A DNA stretch of 64,000 nucleotides from Neovahlkampfia damariscottae (taxonomy: Eukaryota > Heterolobosea > Selenaionea > Neovahlkampfiida > Neovahlkampfiidae). The DNA lies in contig JABLTG010000047.1 of NCBI GenBank assembly GCA_016618085.1, positions 1-64,000 on the forward strand, written 5' to 3'. This document shows positions 8,704 through 21,691 of this stretch, piece by piece. The stretch's first letter is position 1. Each line of letters opens with the position of its first letter. Under the pieces are notes generated by a model that was given only the letters and a program-made list of their open reading frames with translations, ran no database searches and was not told where the DNA came from. The translations under genes and the position numbers were made by a program.

Positions 8704-9528
8704 TTATCTCTTTTTATATAAACAAGGTTTTAAAACTGTATTTGGATCAACATTCGGTTTTTTAGCATATCTATCTTTACTTTTTGTGAATTCAAATGTT
8801 ATGAAATAACCATTGCTGGATGTTTTAGCTTTAAAATCAAAACCCATTTTTTCTAAACAATCATTAAATCTTGGTATTTTTATGAATCTTGATTCAACTT
8901 CAGCTATTTTTAAAATACCACCTTTCTTCAAGACTCTAAATGCCTCCATTATAAAATCAAACCAATTTGTACCCATTAAACTCAAACAAAATATTGCAAT
9001 ATCAATTGATTCATCTTCTAATGGCACTTTTGAAATATCACATTCTGTAACATGTTTATTTAATGCAATAAAATCAAATGAATGTACTTTTTGTTCAACT
9101 GTTTTTGCTAGTTCTGCTTCACCACATCCAAAGTCACCAACAACTACATTTTTTTTTTTTTTTTTAACAAAATTTATCATTGTATTTATTGGTTTATGTG
9201 GCCATTCCTTCATTGACATTGAATATCCTGCATGATAATCTTGAAACAAACTAGGATCTTCAGAAAACATTTTTTTTGAATCATCACTTGTGTATGTATA
9301 TAATTGTTCATTTAACACTCTAAATTTTGCACCTTCTAATTTTTTTTGAAAAACTTTTTGTAAATCACTTAAATTATTATTTTCCATTTCTTTTAAATCA
9401 TCTTCATGTTGGTGTTGAAATTTTTTTACATTGAAACATCTTGACTTCCTATTATTTGAATATTTTGTCTTTTTTGAATTATTTGTATTTGAATCATTAT
9501 TTGAATTCTGTCTCTTCTTTGATGACAT
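8704..9528 (-). CDS. RRP8: RRP8-type nucleolar rRNA methyltransferase (274 aa)
   Basis: Single exon. After a basic, Asn/Ser-rich N-terminus the protein carries the RRP8 methyltransferase fold: GDFGCGEAELA (SAM-binding motif I), HSFDFIALN, then CDISKVPLEDESIDIAIFCL and SLMGTNWFDF, and VLKKGGILKIAEVESRF. These stretches are diagnostic for RRP8 (yeast; human NML/nucleomethylin), which makes m1A in 25S/28S rRNA in the nucleolus. It starts 62 bases from the divergent URB1 ATG, and a CCAATC box lies between them. Ribosome biogenesis is the shared theme of this divergent pair, so co-regulation is plausible. Confidence 0.9.
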   Translation of the reverse strand: MSSKKRQNSNNDSNTNNSKKTKYSNNRKSRCFNVKKFQHQHEDDLKEMENNNLSDLQKVFQKKLEGAKFRVLNEQLYTYTSDDSKKMFSEDPSLFQDYHAGYSMSMKEWPHKPINTMINFVKKKKKNVVVGDFGCGEAELAKTVEQKVHSFDFIALNKHVTECDISKVPLEDESIDIAIFCLSLMGTNWFDFIMEAFRVLKKGGILKIAEVESRFIKIPRFNDCLEKMGFDFKAKTSSNGYFITFEFTKSKDRYAKKPNVDPNTVLKPCLYKKR

Positions 9529-9590
9529 TTTTTTAATGGATCTAACAATTGATTTGATTGGCTTACTCTAAAAATTAGTACAAAAACGAA

Positions 9591-12500
9591 ATGGAGTCTC
9601 AAGAATTATTACAAATTTTAAAAAAACTAATTTCATCAAGTTCAAAAACAGCTTATAAAGCATCAGAAGAATTTAGATTAAAGATTGTTCACGAAGATGC
9701 AAAGTCGGAAAACTTTATTTTAAAACAATACTTAAAAATATCACCAAATTGTGCTGAAATATTTCAATATATTGATACTATAGAATCAGTAATACTCATT
9801 ATATATATTTTTTCATACTTTTCTCTTTAGATGACTTCAGACGAATATGATGTCTTACAAGAAATGTATTTCAAACAAGTATATGATTTAGTAGCTACAA
9901 TGATTCAAGGTAAAGTTAGAATGAATGAATATGAAGATGAAGAAATCCATGACTCTTTAAAACATTTAAGTTTTAAAATTTTCGCGAATCAAATTGATAA
10001 TATAATTCGTTATTTTAAATCAAATTATTCAAAAGATGAAACCAAAAGATCTTGTTTATTAATGCTTGCTTCATTTTGTAAATATTTTTCCGAAAAAATA
10101 TTTCAATATTTTAATGTTCAATGGGATATCATAACACCAACACCAAAATCTATTGTAAATGAATTTACTTTATTCATTTTAGAATTATTAAAATATTCAT
10201 CAAATTCGAATACAATTGATCAAATATTATCAAATTCATTATTGTTTTCAAAAATTGAATTTATAAGTTCAGAATTCATTCCAATTGTTATTCAAATATT
10301 CTATTCAAAAATTTTAAAAAATCAGTTAATTACAAAAGAAATTAAAATTAAATTTTTAAAAAACAAACAAATTTTAAATACAGTATTATATATATAGAGT
10401 TTAAACTTTTATAGTTTACAAAATGGTTAAATGAATATCCAGAATATGATGAAACTATATCAAAATTTTTATTAAATTTATTTACAGATAAGTATAATTC
10501 AATTACATTTCAAAATGATATAACGTAAGAATATATATTCAATTATATAATGTACTAAACTATAGTCATAATAATATTTCATTATCTTTTCTTGAAATTA
10601 AAAAATCAAAGAATTATCCATTAATTGGAGTATTACAAAATATATTTAAAGTCAATTCAAAAATTGGAAATAAAACAATAAGAGAAGGATTAAATAGAAT
10701 GCCAGAAATTAAATTTTCATTTTTATCACAAATATCAGAAATACCAATTGAAAATGAAATTGAATTCAATAGAATAATTAAAAATGTAAAATTAATATTT
10801 GAATCATTTAAACCTGAAATTCAAACTAAAAAAGATTTAAAACTTAAAAATATTAGTTCAATAGTTGATAATTTATTTTGTGTTAAGAATTTAATTTTAT
10901 TTTTAATTTCAAATTCAAATATTGAAAAAATTAAAAATGAAATGATTGAATTATTATTTTTAAGTTTAAAGAAATTTGATGAATTTATTGAAAGTTTAAA
11001 TAATGAATATAATTATTTATTTGAAAATCAATATGAATTTAGATCATTCATTGAAAAATTTAATTTTGAATTAAAGAATGCTTTACCTTTTTCACCTGAT
11101 AAATTTATTGAAGAATTATCATTTATTATTCAATATGGAATAAATAAACAAAAAGATGATAAAATTAATGAAGAAAATAATGAAAATGAAATTAAAAGAA
11201 TGATTAAGGTTTTAAGATATTTTGTTAAACTATTTCCTGAAACTGTTTCAATTTCAAATTTAGTTGATATTATCATTCAAAATCCATATGTTTTAAATAT
11301 TAATGAAATTATTCAATTTTTAATTGAAATTAATATTAATTTTGATTCATGGATGAAAATGAATATATTTAAACATACATTAAATAATTTTATTGAAAAG
11401 AAAAATAATGATTTTGAATATAAATTTATGATTTCAAAAATATTACATCAATCAAATTTATTTACTTCAATTTCAGAATCTTTTATTTGGATTCAACAAT
11501 TGAATTCAGGAAATTTAGATTATTTGACTCAATTAATTGAAGATTGTTTATTATCTTCAAAAAATGAAAATGAATTAATATTAGTAAATGAAAAACGTAA
11601 GAAATTAAAAAATTTAATTTTTATTTCTAGCAATTTATGGAAGTCTATTTTCATTTGCTATTTCAAAAAAGGATAAAAATGATGAAACTAAATTATATTT
11701 ATTCAGAATCTTGAATTCAATTTATTCAAAAATATCAAATTTGACTAAATCAGTTGGAGGTCAATTAAAAGAAAAATTAAAATCCTTATCATCATTTGAA
11801 ATTGAAAAAAAGATAAAAAAATCAAAAATTGAAAAAGTTAAAAACTCAAATGATTTATGGGAAATAATTTCAAAATACTCATCAAATGATATTTATCCTT
11901 TAATTTCAATGGTTGTTCAAAAGTGTGAAGAATTCAATAACTATACACCTTTGATTCATTATCTATCAATTTATACCAATGAATCAATTTTTAACAAAGA
12001 AGAGTAACAATATTATTAATACTTAATTTACTATAGTCTTTCTTCAAATTGGATTAAAGAAATACCATTTGATTTGACTTTAATTCATATTTTAAACTCA
12101 AAAAAAACATTATCCAATCATTCAAATTTGATTCATTCTCTAAATAGAGATTTTGAATCATCTTCATTGAATTCTATTTTTAGAGGTATTGAAAGTGAAA
12201 AGAATTTAACTTTATTCATTGAAATTTTAAATCAAATTTTTGGATTATACAAAGAAATGGAAAATTTGACCATGGAATTCTTCATCAAAAGAAAAAAACT
12301 TTTGGAATTATTTTCTAGATTTAAAAAAGAGTCAAAAGGTGTGATTTAATGTGTTTTAATCATTTAGATATCTTAAATATTGTCAAAATTAGTGGAAACA
12401 AATTAGTTTTGAATGAATTTTTTGATGAAGTATTGAAAAGAATGAAAGGAGGAAAGATCAAAAAGATTGAAATGGATTTGATCAAAGATTTAATTTTTGA

Positions 12501-15360
12501 TATCTACCAAGATTTAAATGTTGAACAAATTGGAAATTTAATTGAAATTTTAATTTTTAATAATGAATCTTATGAATTATTAGAATTTTTATTAGAAAAG
12601 AAGGAGAATTTTGATTTGATCAATTTCAAATCATTCAATCAAATTTTAAAATCAAAAAATGAAACGCTTTTGAAATTTCTATTTAAATTTGTATCCAAAA
12701 TATTCAGAGGAGAAGTTTTATTGAATAATGAATCTATTTCTTCAATTGATTATTTCATCAAAATTGAAAAGAAGGACATTGAAAATTTATTGAAATTGAA
12801 AACCGACTATTCACAATTTTTAGTTTCAATTTTCTGTTCAAATAACAAGGAGTTGAGAGATTTTGTTTTAGATTCTTTAAAAATTGAAGATTATCCAATC
12901 GTATTTTCATTTTTATTTTATTCAATGATGTTGACTAATGAAGAAAATTCATTGGTTAAAGACATTTCTTTAGAAAACTTGATTTCATCAATTTTAAAAG
13001 AAAAAGATGAAATGAAATTGTTTTATTTAAATCATTGTTTGTATTCATTGCATCACTTTAAAAAAGATATCAAATTGACTAAAGAAATTGAAAATATTAT
13101 TTCCAACATTGAACATCTCAGTCAACACAATTTTATGATTATTAGAAGTTTACATGATTCAAAAAAGAAATTCATTTCAAATTGTTTTGAAAAATCAATT
13201 GAATTAATGAAATCAAATTCAGAATTTAAATTTCAATACGTATTGATCAAAGAAATTGAAAATAATTTTGAACAAATCAAAGGAATTAAAAATGAAAAAT
13301 TAACAAAGAAATTCATTTTAAATTGTTTATCAAAGAGACTTGAATGTAATGATACAATGAATTTAGTTTTAAGAATTATTAAATCACATAATTCATTTGA
13401 AAATGAAGAATTCTTGAAAGAAATTGTTGAAAATGAAAAATTTGAAGAAATTCTAAAAATGAAACAAGGAGATTTGAATAATGAATCAAAAGAAGAAAAT
13501 GAATTCCAAGATTTATTTTTTGAATTAATAAATTCAACCAATGAATTTCCAACATACTTAAAATTTGATATTGAATTTAATCAATCACAGAATTTGAACT
13601 TGATAAAAATATTGAAATATATTTTAGAAAATGTATCAAATACATGTGAAATGGTTACCGAATCAATTTTAGAAAAAATCTTAGAAATCTATGGAGGCAG
13701 AATGAACAGTAGGGACTTGATCATTTTTGAAATATTTTCCATTTTTGAATTGAAATTTAATATTCATTTGTATAAATTTTATTATAATTTTAATTATTTT
13801 AAAATTACATCAACTATTAAAATTGGAGATAAATGGAATATTTTTAAGAATTTCATTCCAAAAGAAGAAATGAAAATGTTAACATCAAGATTTCCAACAC
13901 ATTTACCAATGTATTTAAATGAATATTTTAAATTTAATAAAAATGAAAATGAGAATGAAATTGATTTAATTGATAATTTAATTGAAAATGAAAATGAATT
14001 CATGAATAAATTTAAAATTAGAACAACCAATGAAATTGATCCGAGATTTTTATTAAGATGGATTTTATTTCTTCAAATGACTGGAAAAGTTGGATATTAT
14101 GCAATTGAATCAGGTGCCATTTCTTATGCAATTATTGGATTAAGTTCTTTGGATGAAAATATTAGAAAAATATCCAATCAAATTCTTTATACAACTTACA
14201 CTAATTTTTATAAAGATTATTCAAAATTATACATTGGAAATACTAAAAAGAATATTGATTTATTCTTTTTTGTTTTGAGATATCATTTAGAAAAAAAGAA
14301 TCAAAAGATATTATCATTTCATTCAAATTTATTCATTTCTTTACTGGAAATTATTTTAGAACCAATGAATGAAAAGAATGAAAAAAAAATATATTCAATT
14401 TTAAAATATTTTCAAATTAATTTATTTGAAATCAATTTAAATGAAACCAAAATTAATCAAAAAAATGAATTTGAAAAATTATTTGTTCATTTTGAAAAAG
14501 ATTTTATTTTAAATATTTTTGAAAATGGAATGAATTCAGATTTTGATATTGAATATTATTATCAAATTTCATTCTTTCATCAATTAATTAATTATTTTAA
14601 TTTTTCAGATTTAAATTTTCAAATTTTAATTTTAAACATTTTTAAAAAATTATTTTTAAATTTTCATAAAATTGGATATAAATTTATTCAATCAACTTCA
14701 TTTTTAAATTTCATTGAAGGTATTCTATTTGATTCTAAAAATCAAAAAATTTTAAATTTAATTTTTGATATTTTAAATACTTTATTTACAAATTATTCAA
14801 ATTTATTTAATCAATTTCATCAAAGAAATTCAATTCATCAAATTTTAATGTCCAAATTTAAATCAAATTTAATTTCTTTAAATTTAATTGAAGATTCAAA
14901 CATTATTATATTTCCAAATGAACTTTTAAAAATGTTTGAAAAGGAAATTAATTTAACTTTATTTTTAAATTCATCTTTAAATTATACCAAAGAAATTCAT
15001 CAAAATTTGTTATTACAAAATGATTACTTGATAATCTTGAAAAATATTTTGTTATCAGATAAATTGAATGATGATGTTTGGAAATGTTTGATAAAAATAA
15101 CAAAAATTAAACAATTTTCAATGAATTTATTAAATCAAGAAAATGAAATGGGATCAGATATCTTGAAAATTTTATTAAATTTCTATCAAAGAATACCAAT
15201 GTTAAATATTGAACACTATTTGAATGAAATTTTGGAAAACATCATTGAAAGTTATGAAACTGAGAGCAAAGACGAAAACAAAAGAAAAAGAAAATTGAAT
15301 GAAAATTTGATAGAATTCAGAAAATATTTTCAAAATGAAAAGAAAATAAAACTTTTATAA
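9591..15360 (+). CDS. URB1: URB1/NPA1-like pre-60S ribosome biogenesis protein (1,852 aa)
   Basis: Seven exons: 9591..9788, 9831..10382, 10415..10524, 10566..11596, 11631..12003, 12037..12338 and 12368..15360. All introns are 29-42 bases and all phases agree. The product is a very long alpha-helical, Asn/Lys-rich repeat protein. The best family marker is around IDPRFLLRWILFL and AIESGAISYAIIGLSSLDE, which matches the URB1 block in which a dPxFlL run is followed by the motif SGaLayaiagLSS. Yeast Urb1/Npa1 is a nucleolar scaffold of the early pre-60S particle. Length is in the family range (yeast about 1,760, human about 2,270). Its stop codon abuts the HYOU1 stop codon on the other strand. Confidence 0.7.
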
Positions 15361-17908
15361 TTCTTCTTTTTTATCTTCACGTTTTGGTTCTGGTTTCTTT
15401 TCTTCAGTTTTATTTTCTGCTTCTTCTTTACTTTCCACCTTTGTTTCTTCAGGTTTTGGTTCTGGAGGTGGAACAGGTTTTCTCATCAAAATTGCAGAAG
15501 CTTCAATTAAAGCATTACATTTTGTTTCTAATTCTTGAGATGTAATAATTGGAGTTTCATTCAAAGGTGTCTTATTTTGGAGTTCAATTTTTTGATTTAT
15601 AAATTTTTCAGTTTCTGATGTCAAATTTAATAAATTATCTCTTTCTTCTTTTGTGATGTGTTTAAATGATTGTTCCATCAAAGCAACAAAATCTTTCATT
15701 CTTTTAATGGTTGCTTGACAAGATTCAATTTTTAATTTCCTTTTTCCAAATTCATCAAATCTATTAAAAATTGGATCACTTAATGATTTTAATTTATTAA
15801 ATCTATCAATATATTCATTTAATTTTGTTTCTTCTTCTTGAATTTCTAACCAATCAGCGTATTCAGTCACTAATTTAAATAATGTTTCTTTTTCTTCATT
15901 TGTATAGAATTTTTTTAATTCTTCATCTTCTTGAAATTTATTTTTCAAATGATAAAGATGAGATTCTAAATCATTTCTTGATTTTTCAATTGATCTTTTT
16001 TTTTCTTCATATTTTTTAAATTCTTCAAATTTTAAAACTGATTTTTCAACATCTTCTTTTTTTAATCCAATATAATTAATTAAATCTTCACTTGAATTCA
16101 ATTTTAAACTTTTTTTTCTTGTTTCAATTTTTTCTTTTTTCTTTGAATCTAAAACTTTAAACTTTTCTTCTAAAACAGCTGAAGATGTTTCTAATTCAAT
16201 AAATCCATTATTTGTTAATTTAAATGATAAAACTATTCTTTTTTTTGATGATTCTAATTTCTCTTTTTTTTTTCCTTCTCCTTCTTCTTCTTCTTCAATA
16301 GTTTCTTTTAATTCATTTAATGTATTTGTTACATTATTAATTGAATATTTTACAAAATCTTCACCATTATCATCTAATGTAATTGAAAAATCTTCATTTC
16401 TTGGAATTGTAACTGTCTTTATTGATCCAATATTATCTGATTTTTTAAATAAAATATATTCTAAAAAAAATTATAAGTTAAATGTGATTAATTTACTTTT
16501 ATCAGATCCAGATAATTGAAAATGAGATAAAATTGGTGATGGTTCTTGTACATCAAATTTTTTAACTCTAAATGTTGGTGTTAACTCTGCAGCACGAAAT
16601 GCTGAACCTAATGCCATACATTCATCTGCATTTAAAGAATATTGTAATTCACGTTTAAAATGTTTCTTTAATAAAGATTGTACACCTGGAATTCTTGAAG
16701 AACCACCAATTAATTCAAAACTATGAATTTTATCTAATTTAATATTTGAATCTTTAATTGCTATTTCAACAGTTGGTATAATTTTTGATAAAATTTTAAA
16801 AGAAAGTTCTTCAAATTCTTTTCTTGTAATTTTCATTCTAAAATCAATATCATCATGTAAACTTTCAACATTAATAAATGTTTCTGTATTTGCTGAAAGT
16901 ACTTCTTTAACTTTAATACAAGATAACATTAATTTAGCCATTGCTCTTGGTATTTTTGTAATATCAATACCATATTGTTTTTCAAATCCTTTTGCAAAAT
17001 GTGTTGCTAAAACTGATTCAAAATCTTTTCCTCCAATAGTTTTTTCATATGCAACAGCACGAATATTAACAGATCCTAATTTATCTTGATCTTTTGAAGG
17101 TCTATATCTTGCAACTGTTACTTTTAATGAACTTGATCCAAAGTCAAAAAATAATGAGTTATATGGTGATTTAATATCACGAAGTTTTTGTAATCCATAT
17201 TGAATTGAAACTGCTGTTGTTTCTGATAATAATGTTCTTTAAAGATTTTTTAAAATATTTTAAAAAAGACTTACGATTTAAAGCCAACAATATTTGAAGC
17301 ATCTAAAAGTGCTTGTCTTTGTTCTTTTGTATAAAATGGTGGATAGGTTATAACACAATCAACAACATCAAATCCAACTGAATTCTTTGCAATTGATCTT
17401 ACATAAGTTAATATCATAGCTATGATTTTAGTGATATTTTTAATTACCTAATAATTCTTCTGTTGTATAAATATCATTTGAATCACCAACTTTTACATCA
17501 ATTAAACCTCTACTATTTTCTAAAAATTGAGTTGGAATATAAAGTGATTTGAATCTATTAAATTCATCTTTTGCTTCTTTAAATTTAACTCCATTTAATG
17601 TATTCAATAACATAAACATTGATGTTGGATAACGTTGATACTTTTAGTAACTTTTAAATATTTTTTTTTCGTCTTACTTTAGTTTTTGCATGAGAAGCAA
17701 AGAATCTATCTTTTCCAAGTAAACCTACCATGTTTTCTGATTTTCTTTTTGAAGCTTCATTGAGAATTAAATCAATTGGAGAACCAATTTTGACTACAGC
17801 TACTTTAATGTATTCAGAACCAAAATCTATTCCTAAAGCAGCTCTTGAATTCACTATTGTGAAAAAGCTTAATAGTATGATAATTAAAATAAAATTAAAA
17901 TTCTTCAT
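15355..17908 (-). CDS. HYOU1: ER-lumenal Hsp110/GRP170 chaperone (804 aa)
   Basis: Exons (minus) 17908..17678, 17640..17448, 17419..17275, 17236..16497 and 16460..15355. It begins with a signal peptide (hydrophobic FILIIILLSFFTIVNS). The Hsp70-type nucleotide-binding domain follows: GIDFGSEYIKVAVV, LFFDFGSSSLKVTV, and ELIGGSSRIPGV. An acidic, highly charged loop and a helical lid follow. It ends in KEEL, an ER-retrieval signal of the KDEL type. GRP170/Lhs1 acts as nucleotide-exchange factor for BiP in the ER. It is shorter than human HYOU1 (999 aa), mainly in the acidic loop and tail. The longer upstream reading starts with TTG, so ATG 17908 is used. CCAAT boxes lie about 40-60 bases upstream. 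Confidence 0.9.
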
Positions 17909-18021
17909 TGTTTGAATCAACTTCTTCAAATAACAAGTGTTGAACTAAGATTGGTTAAAAAAAATGGACCAATAAAATTGTTGTTTTCTTTTCGTATTTA
18001 TTTTTTTTTTAAAAATGAATT

Positions 18022-18623
18022 TTATTTTTTTTTTGCTTGTTGTCTTAATTTCACTCCATAATTATGAATTCTTGCAATATTTACTTCGGCGATTGTAATT
18101 TGATCTTTTAAATAAGCTGAATCTTCGTTTAAATTATTAAGATTTTTAGTAGCAGTTTCTAAATTTTTTGATAATAAATCATCTGCTTCATCATAAGAAA
18201 ATTCAACCATTGTATTTGCTCCTAACCATAAATTTACTTTTCCGTTCATTTTTAAAGTCGCATTTGCAAAAACACCTTCTGTTAATTTAAATTGACTGAT
18301 TAAAGTTTCCTCTTCTTCTTTTTTTTTTTTTAAATGACGAACAGCTTCAAGACTACTTCTTATTTCTGGAATTTTTAATTTCATTCTTGACATATTTGAA
18401 GAAATATTTCTATCCATTGTTAAGTATTTGTTTAACTTTTCTTGTTGTGATTTTTTTAATGCTTCTTCTGTTGTTTTTTCATTTTTTAAAACTTCTTCAA
18501 TGTTATCCTTTATAAAAGAAGAATTAAAAAGAAAAAAAAACTTACAAAAAAAACAGCTTTTGGTATTTTTCTTGGATTTACATAATCATTTGGAAACCCT
18601 TGGAACATTGGATTACTTTCCAT
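18022..18623 (-). CDS. Prefoldin subunit 3 (187 aa)
   Basis: Exons (minus) 18623..18546 and 18507..18022, joined across a 38-base intron. The first exon gives NPRKIPKAVFF, the classic VBP1/prefoldin-3 N-terminal signature. Long coiled-coil helices flank a beta-hairpin region (FANATLKMNGKVNLWLGAN and MVEFSYDEAD), the alpha-class prefoldin architecture. Prefoldin delivers nascent actin and tubulin to the CCT chaperonin in the cytosol. Length matches the family (human 197). CCAATC lies about 65 bases upstream of the start. Confidence 0.92.
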
Positions 18624-18724
18624 TTTTTTAGTTTTTTGTTTTAGTGTTTGGTGAGTGAAAGAAAAAAAAAGAAGTTGGTGATTGGTCACTCAAAATAAAA
18701 TATTTAAAAAAATTTGGATCATTT

Positions 18725-19492
18725 TTATTTCAATTCATTCAAAGTTTCATCTTTAGTTTTTAGTTTTTTCAACAATTTTTCTTTTAAAAGTTCTTCTTTT
18801 TTTGTTAAATTTTTCTTTTGGTTCAATCTGTACAAGGTAGATCTCAAATCAAGAATTTGTTCTTTAGTCAATTCTGTTTTTTTTTGAATTTCATCTTGTG
18901 ACAAACTAATTTTCAAATTTTAGTCAAGAAATAAAAACAAACAGTTTTTCTGCTTCATCTTTTTTTGATGTTTCCCATTTATTGAGGAAATTACTTGCAG
19001 CTTGTGTTACTTTTAACACAGCACCCCAATTTTGAAGAGCTTTTTCACTCTTTTCCTTTGTGTGAACAGAACTACTTCTTATGTTTTGTTTTGTCTGTCC
19101 AACAGATGGTGTTGGTAATTTTAATCCATACTTTTCAATTTCTGCAACATTTGATAATTCTTTATAACTATCTTGTCTCAAATTTTTCAAATCTTGTTCT
19201 AAATATCTTAATTCTGCAAATAAGAGCTTAAAAAAATGAATACAATTATAATTTAATTTACATTCAAATTTTGTTTAACATCTTGATCAGGAAGAGTGTC
19301 ATCATTTCTTGAAATGAAAATTTTTTCCTTCAAAGAAAAAATATCTTCTTGTTTTTTTTTGATAGCATTATGTTGCGTCAAACTAAGCTTTTCATTGATT
19401 TTAACTTCTTTGCCCCCAGATAAAAAACTGGTTATAACACCAGCTTTCTGGTTTATGCTCTTTCCTCCTCTTGGAGAGACTACACTTGACAT
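18725..19492 (-). CDS. Coiled-coil protein, function unknown (231 aa)
   Basis: Exons (minus) 19492..19262, 19226..18943 and 18905..18725. The introns are 35 and 37 bases, the second with a GTTTGT donor. The protein begins MSSVVSPRGGKSINQK and has two predicted coiled-coil segments, near residues 40-130 and 175-230, separated by a Ser/Thr/Pro-rich stretch. I do not recognise a family. The frame and phases are consistent and an ATTGG/CCAAT pair lies 15-45 bases before the ATG, so it is probably a real gene. A cytoskeletal or ciliary role would be a guess. Confidence 0.55.
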
Positions 19493-19802
19493 TGCAAAAT
19501 TGTTATTGGATGAATCAAAATGAAACCATTGGTTAAAATAAAAATGCTTGTTGTTCATTCACTTTAGATTATAACCATAAATCTCCAGGCTCAGGGAAAA
19601 AATAGTTACGTTCAAAATTTGAATTACATGAAAGTCTAAAAAAATTTTGCAACAATTTCTTTATTGACGTTTAAGTTATACATGAATCAAAGGAAAAGCA
19701 AATTTGATTGCAGTTCGGAATTTTTTTCGGAATTTGTTAGTTTTATTGACCAATGAGATTTAAATTTGTATCAAATTGAATCAAAACAAACAAAATAAAA
19801 CA
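19493..19802. promoter_or_regulatory. 310-base divergent promoter region, coiled-coil gene / STI1
   Basis: Unusually long for this genome. I see no coding exon with matching splice sites on either strand. It has a CCAAT/ATTGG box near each end, and the decamer TTCGGAATTT occurs twice about 6 bases apart near 19719-19736. No canonical heat-shock element (alternating nGAAn units) is visible, although STI1 genes are often heat-inducible. Confidence 0.4.
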
Positions 19803-21627
19803 ATGTCCAGTGAAGAATTCAAACAAAAAGGAAATGAAGCTTTAAAAAAAGGTGATAACAAATCAGCATGTGAATTTTATTCACAAGGTCTTGAAGTTGA
19901 CCCGACAAATTTTACATTACTTTCAAATAGAAGCGCTGCTTATCTTGCTTTAGGTGATTATCAAAAAGCATATGAAGATGGAGAAGCTCTTGTGAATGTC
20001 AAACCAGATTGGTCAAAATCATATTTAAGAAAAGGAACTGCTTTAAAGTTTTTGAAAAAATATGATGAGTCATCTGAATGTCTTTCAAAAGGACTTGAAA
20101 TTGAACCAAATAATCCTCAATTAGTTAAAACATATGGTCAAGTTGAACAAGAACTCAAAAAGGCTAGTAAGAAATCAATTCTTAAATTTTTTTGGGCAGT
20201 ACTAACACACGGGATTTTGCCTCTTTCCAGGAAGGCTTAAAATCCCATATATTAGATGAACAAGCATTTGGTCCTGGTGGATTAGGAAACGTATTTTCAG
20301 ACCCAAACATTTGGGACAAAATTAATTCAAATCCAAAACTTAAAATGCTTGCAATGCAACCAGATTATGTTGCAATGATTAATGATCTTCGTGTTAACCC
20401 TGGTGCAATTCAAAAGTAGAGTTTTATTTTTTCTAATTTTCTAGATATCTTCCAGATCAAAGATTTTTGACAACTTTAGGTGCTTTAATAGGTGCTGATA
20501 TTAAAACAGCTGAACCTGGTGATGGTGAAGTTGAAGAAATGAAAATGGATGATGATTTACCAAATAGATCAACAGAAGAAGTTAAACCAAAAGAAGAAGA
20601 AGAAAAAAAACAACAAGAAGTTAAGGAAGAAGAAAAACCAAAAGAAACACCACAAAATGTTTTAGATGCACAAGAAGAAAAATTAAAAGGAAATGCTCTT
20701 TATAAAAAAAAAGACTTTGAAGGTGCAATGGGTCATTATGAAAAAGCAATTGAATTAGATCCAAAAAATTGTATTTATTATTTGAATAAAGCAGCAGTAC
20801 TTGTTGAACAAAAAAAATATGATGAAAGTATTAAAGTTTGTGAAGATGCAATTTCACTTGGAAGAAAAGAAAGAGTTGGATTTGATACAATCGCAAAATG
20901 TTATGTTAGAATTGGAAATGCATATTTAAAACAAGAAAATTTTGATAAAGCAATTAGTTCTTATAAAGAAGCTCTTACTGAACATAGAACATCAGATACT
21001 TTACAAAAACTTAGAGATACTGAAAAATTGAAAAAGAAAAAAGAAGATGAAGCTTATTTTAGTGAAGAACTTTCTCTTGAAGAAAAAAATAAAGGAAATG
21101 AATTATTTAAAAAAGGAGAAGCAGTTAAGGCTATTGAACATTATAAAGAAGCACTCAAAAGAAATCCAAAAGATCATTCAATTTATCACAACAAAGCAGC
21201 TGCTTACATGAAATTACTTGCATTTCCAACTGCTGCAATTGATTTGAAGAAATGCATTGATATGGATCCAAATTATATTAAAGCATATGTTAAACTTGGT
21301 CAATGTTATTTCAAAATGAAAGAATTTCATAATGCAATTAAAACATTCAATGAAGGTCTTGCAATTGAACCTGATAATAAATCATTAAAGGATGGTCTTC
21401 AACTTGTTCAAAAAGAAATTTCAAATTCAGATTATGATCAAGAAAGAGTTGAAAGAGCAAAAAAAGATCCTGAGATTGTTGCTATTCTTCAAGATCCAGT
21501 TATGCAAAATGTGTTAAAAGATTTATCTGATCCAGTTTTGGCTCAAAAACATCTTGCTGATCCATCAATTTATGAAAAAATTAATAAATTAATTGCAGCT
21601 GGAATTATTCAAACTGGAAAAAAATAA
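19803..21627 (+). CDS. STI1: STI1/Hop Hsp70-Hsp90 organising co-chaperone (575 aa)
   Basis: Exons 19803..20166, 20235..20415 and 20445..21627. Domain order is that of full-length Hop: TPR1 (residues ~1-115, with KQKGNEALKKGDNKSACEFY), DP1 (FSDPNIWDKINSNPKLK), an acidic/Lys linker, TPR2A and TPR2B (~230-490), and DP2 (DPEIVAILQDPVM and DPSIYEKINKLIAAG). It bridges Hsp70 and Hsp90 in the cytosol. Length fits (yeast 589). The first intron is 68 bases, contains TACTAAC, and keeps frame only if the AG of CCAG is skipped for the next AG four bases on, so that junction is the weakest point. The ATG follows a CCAAT box and an A-rich leader. Confidence 0.9.
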
Positions 21628-21691
21628 TTTTAAAAAATAAACGTTAAAATTTATTCGACCAATCATCTTTCTTTTCAAAAAAAAATAAAGA

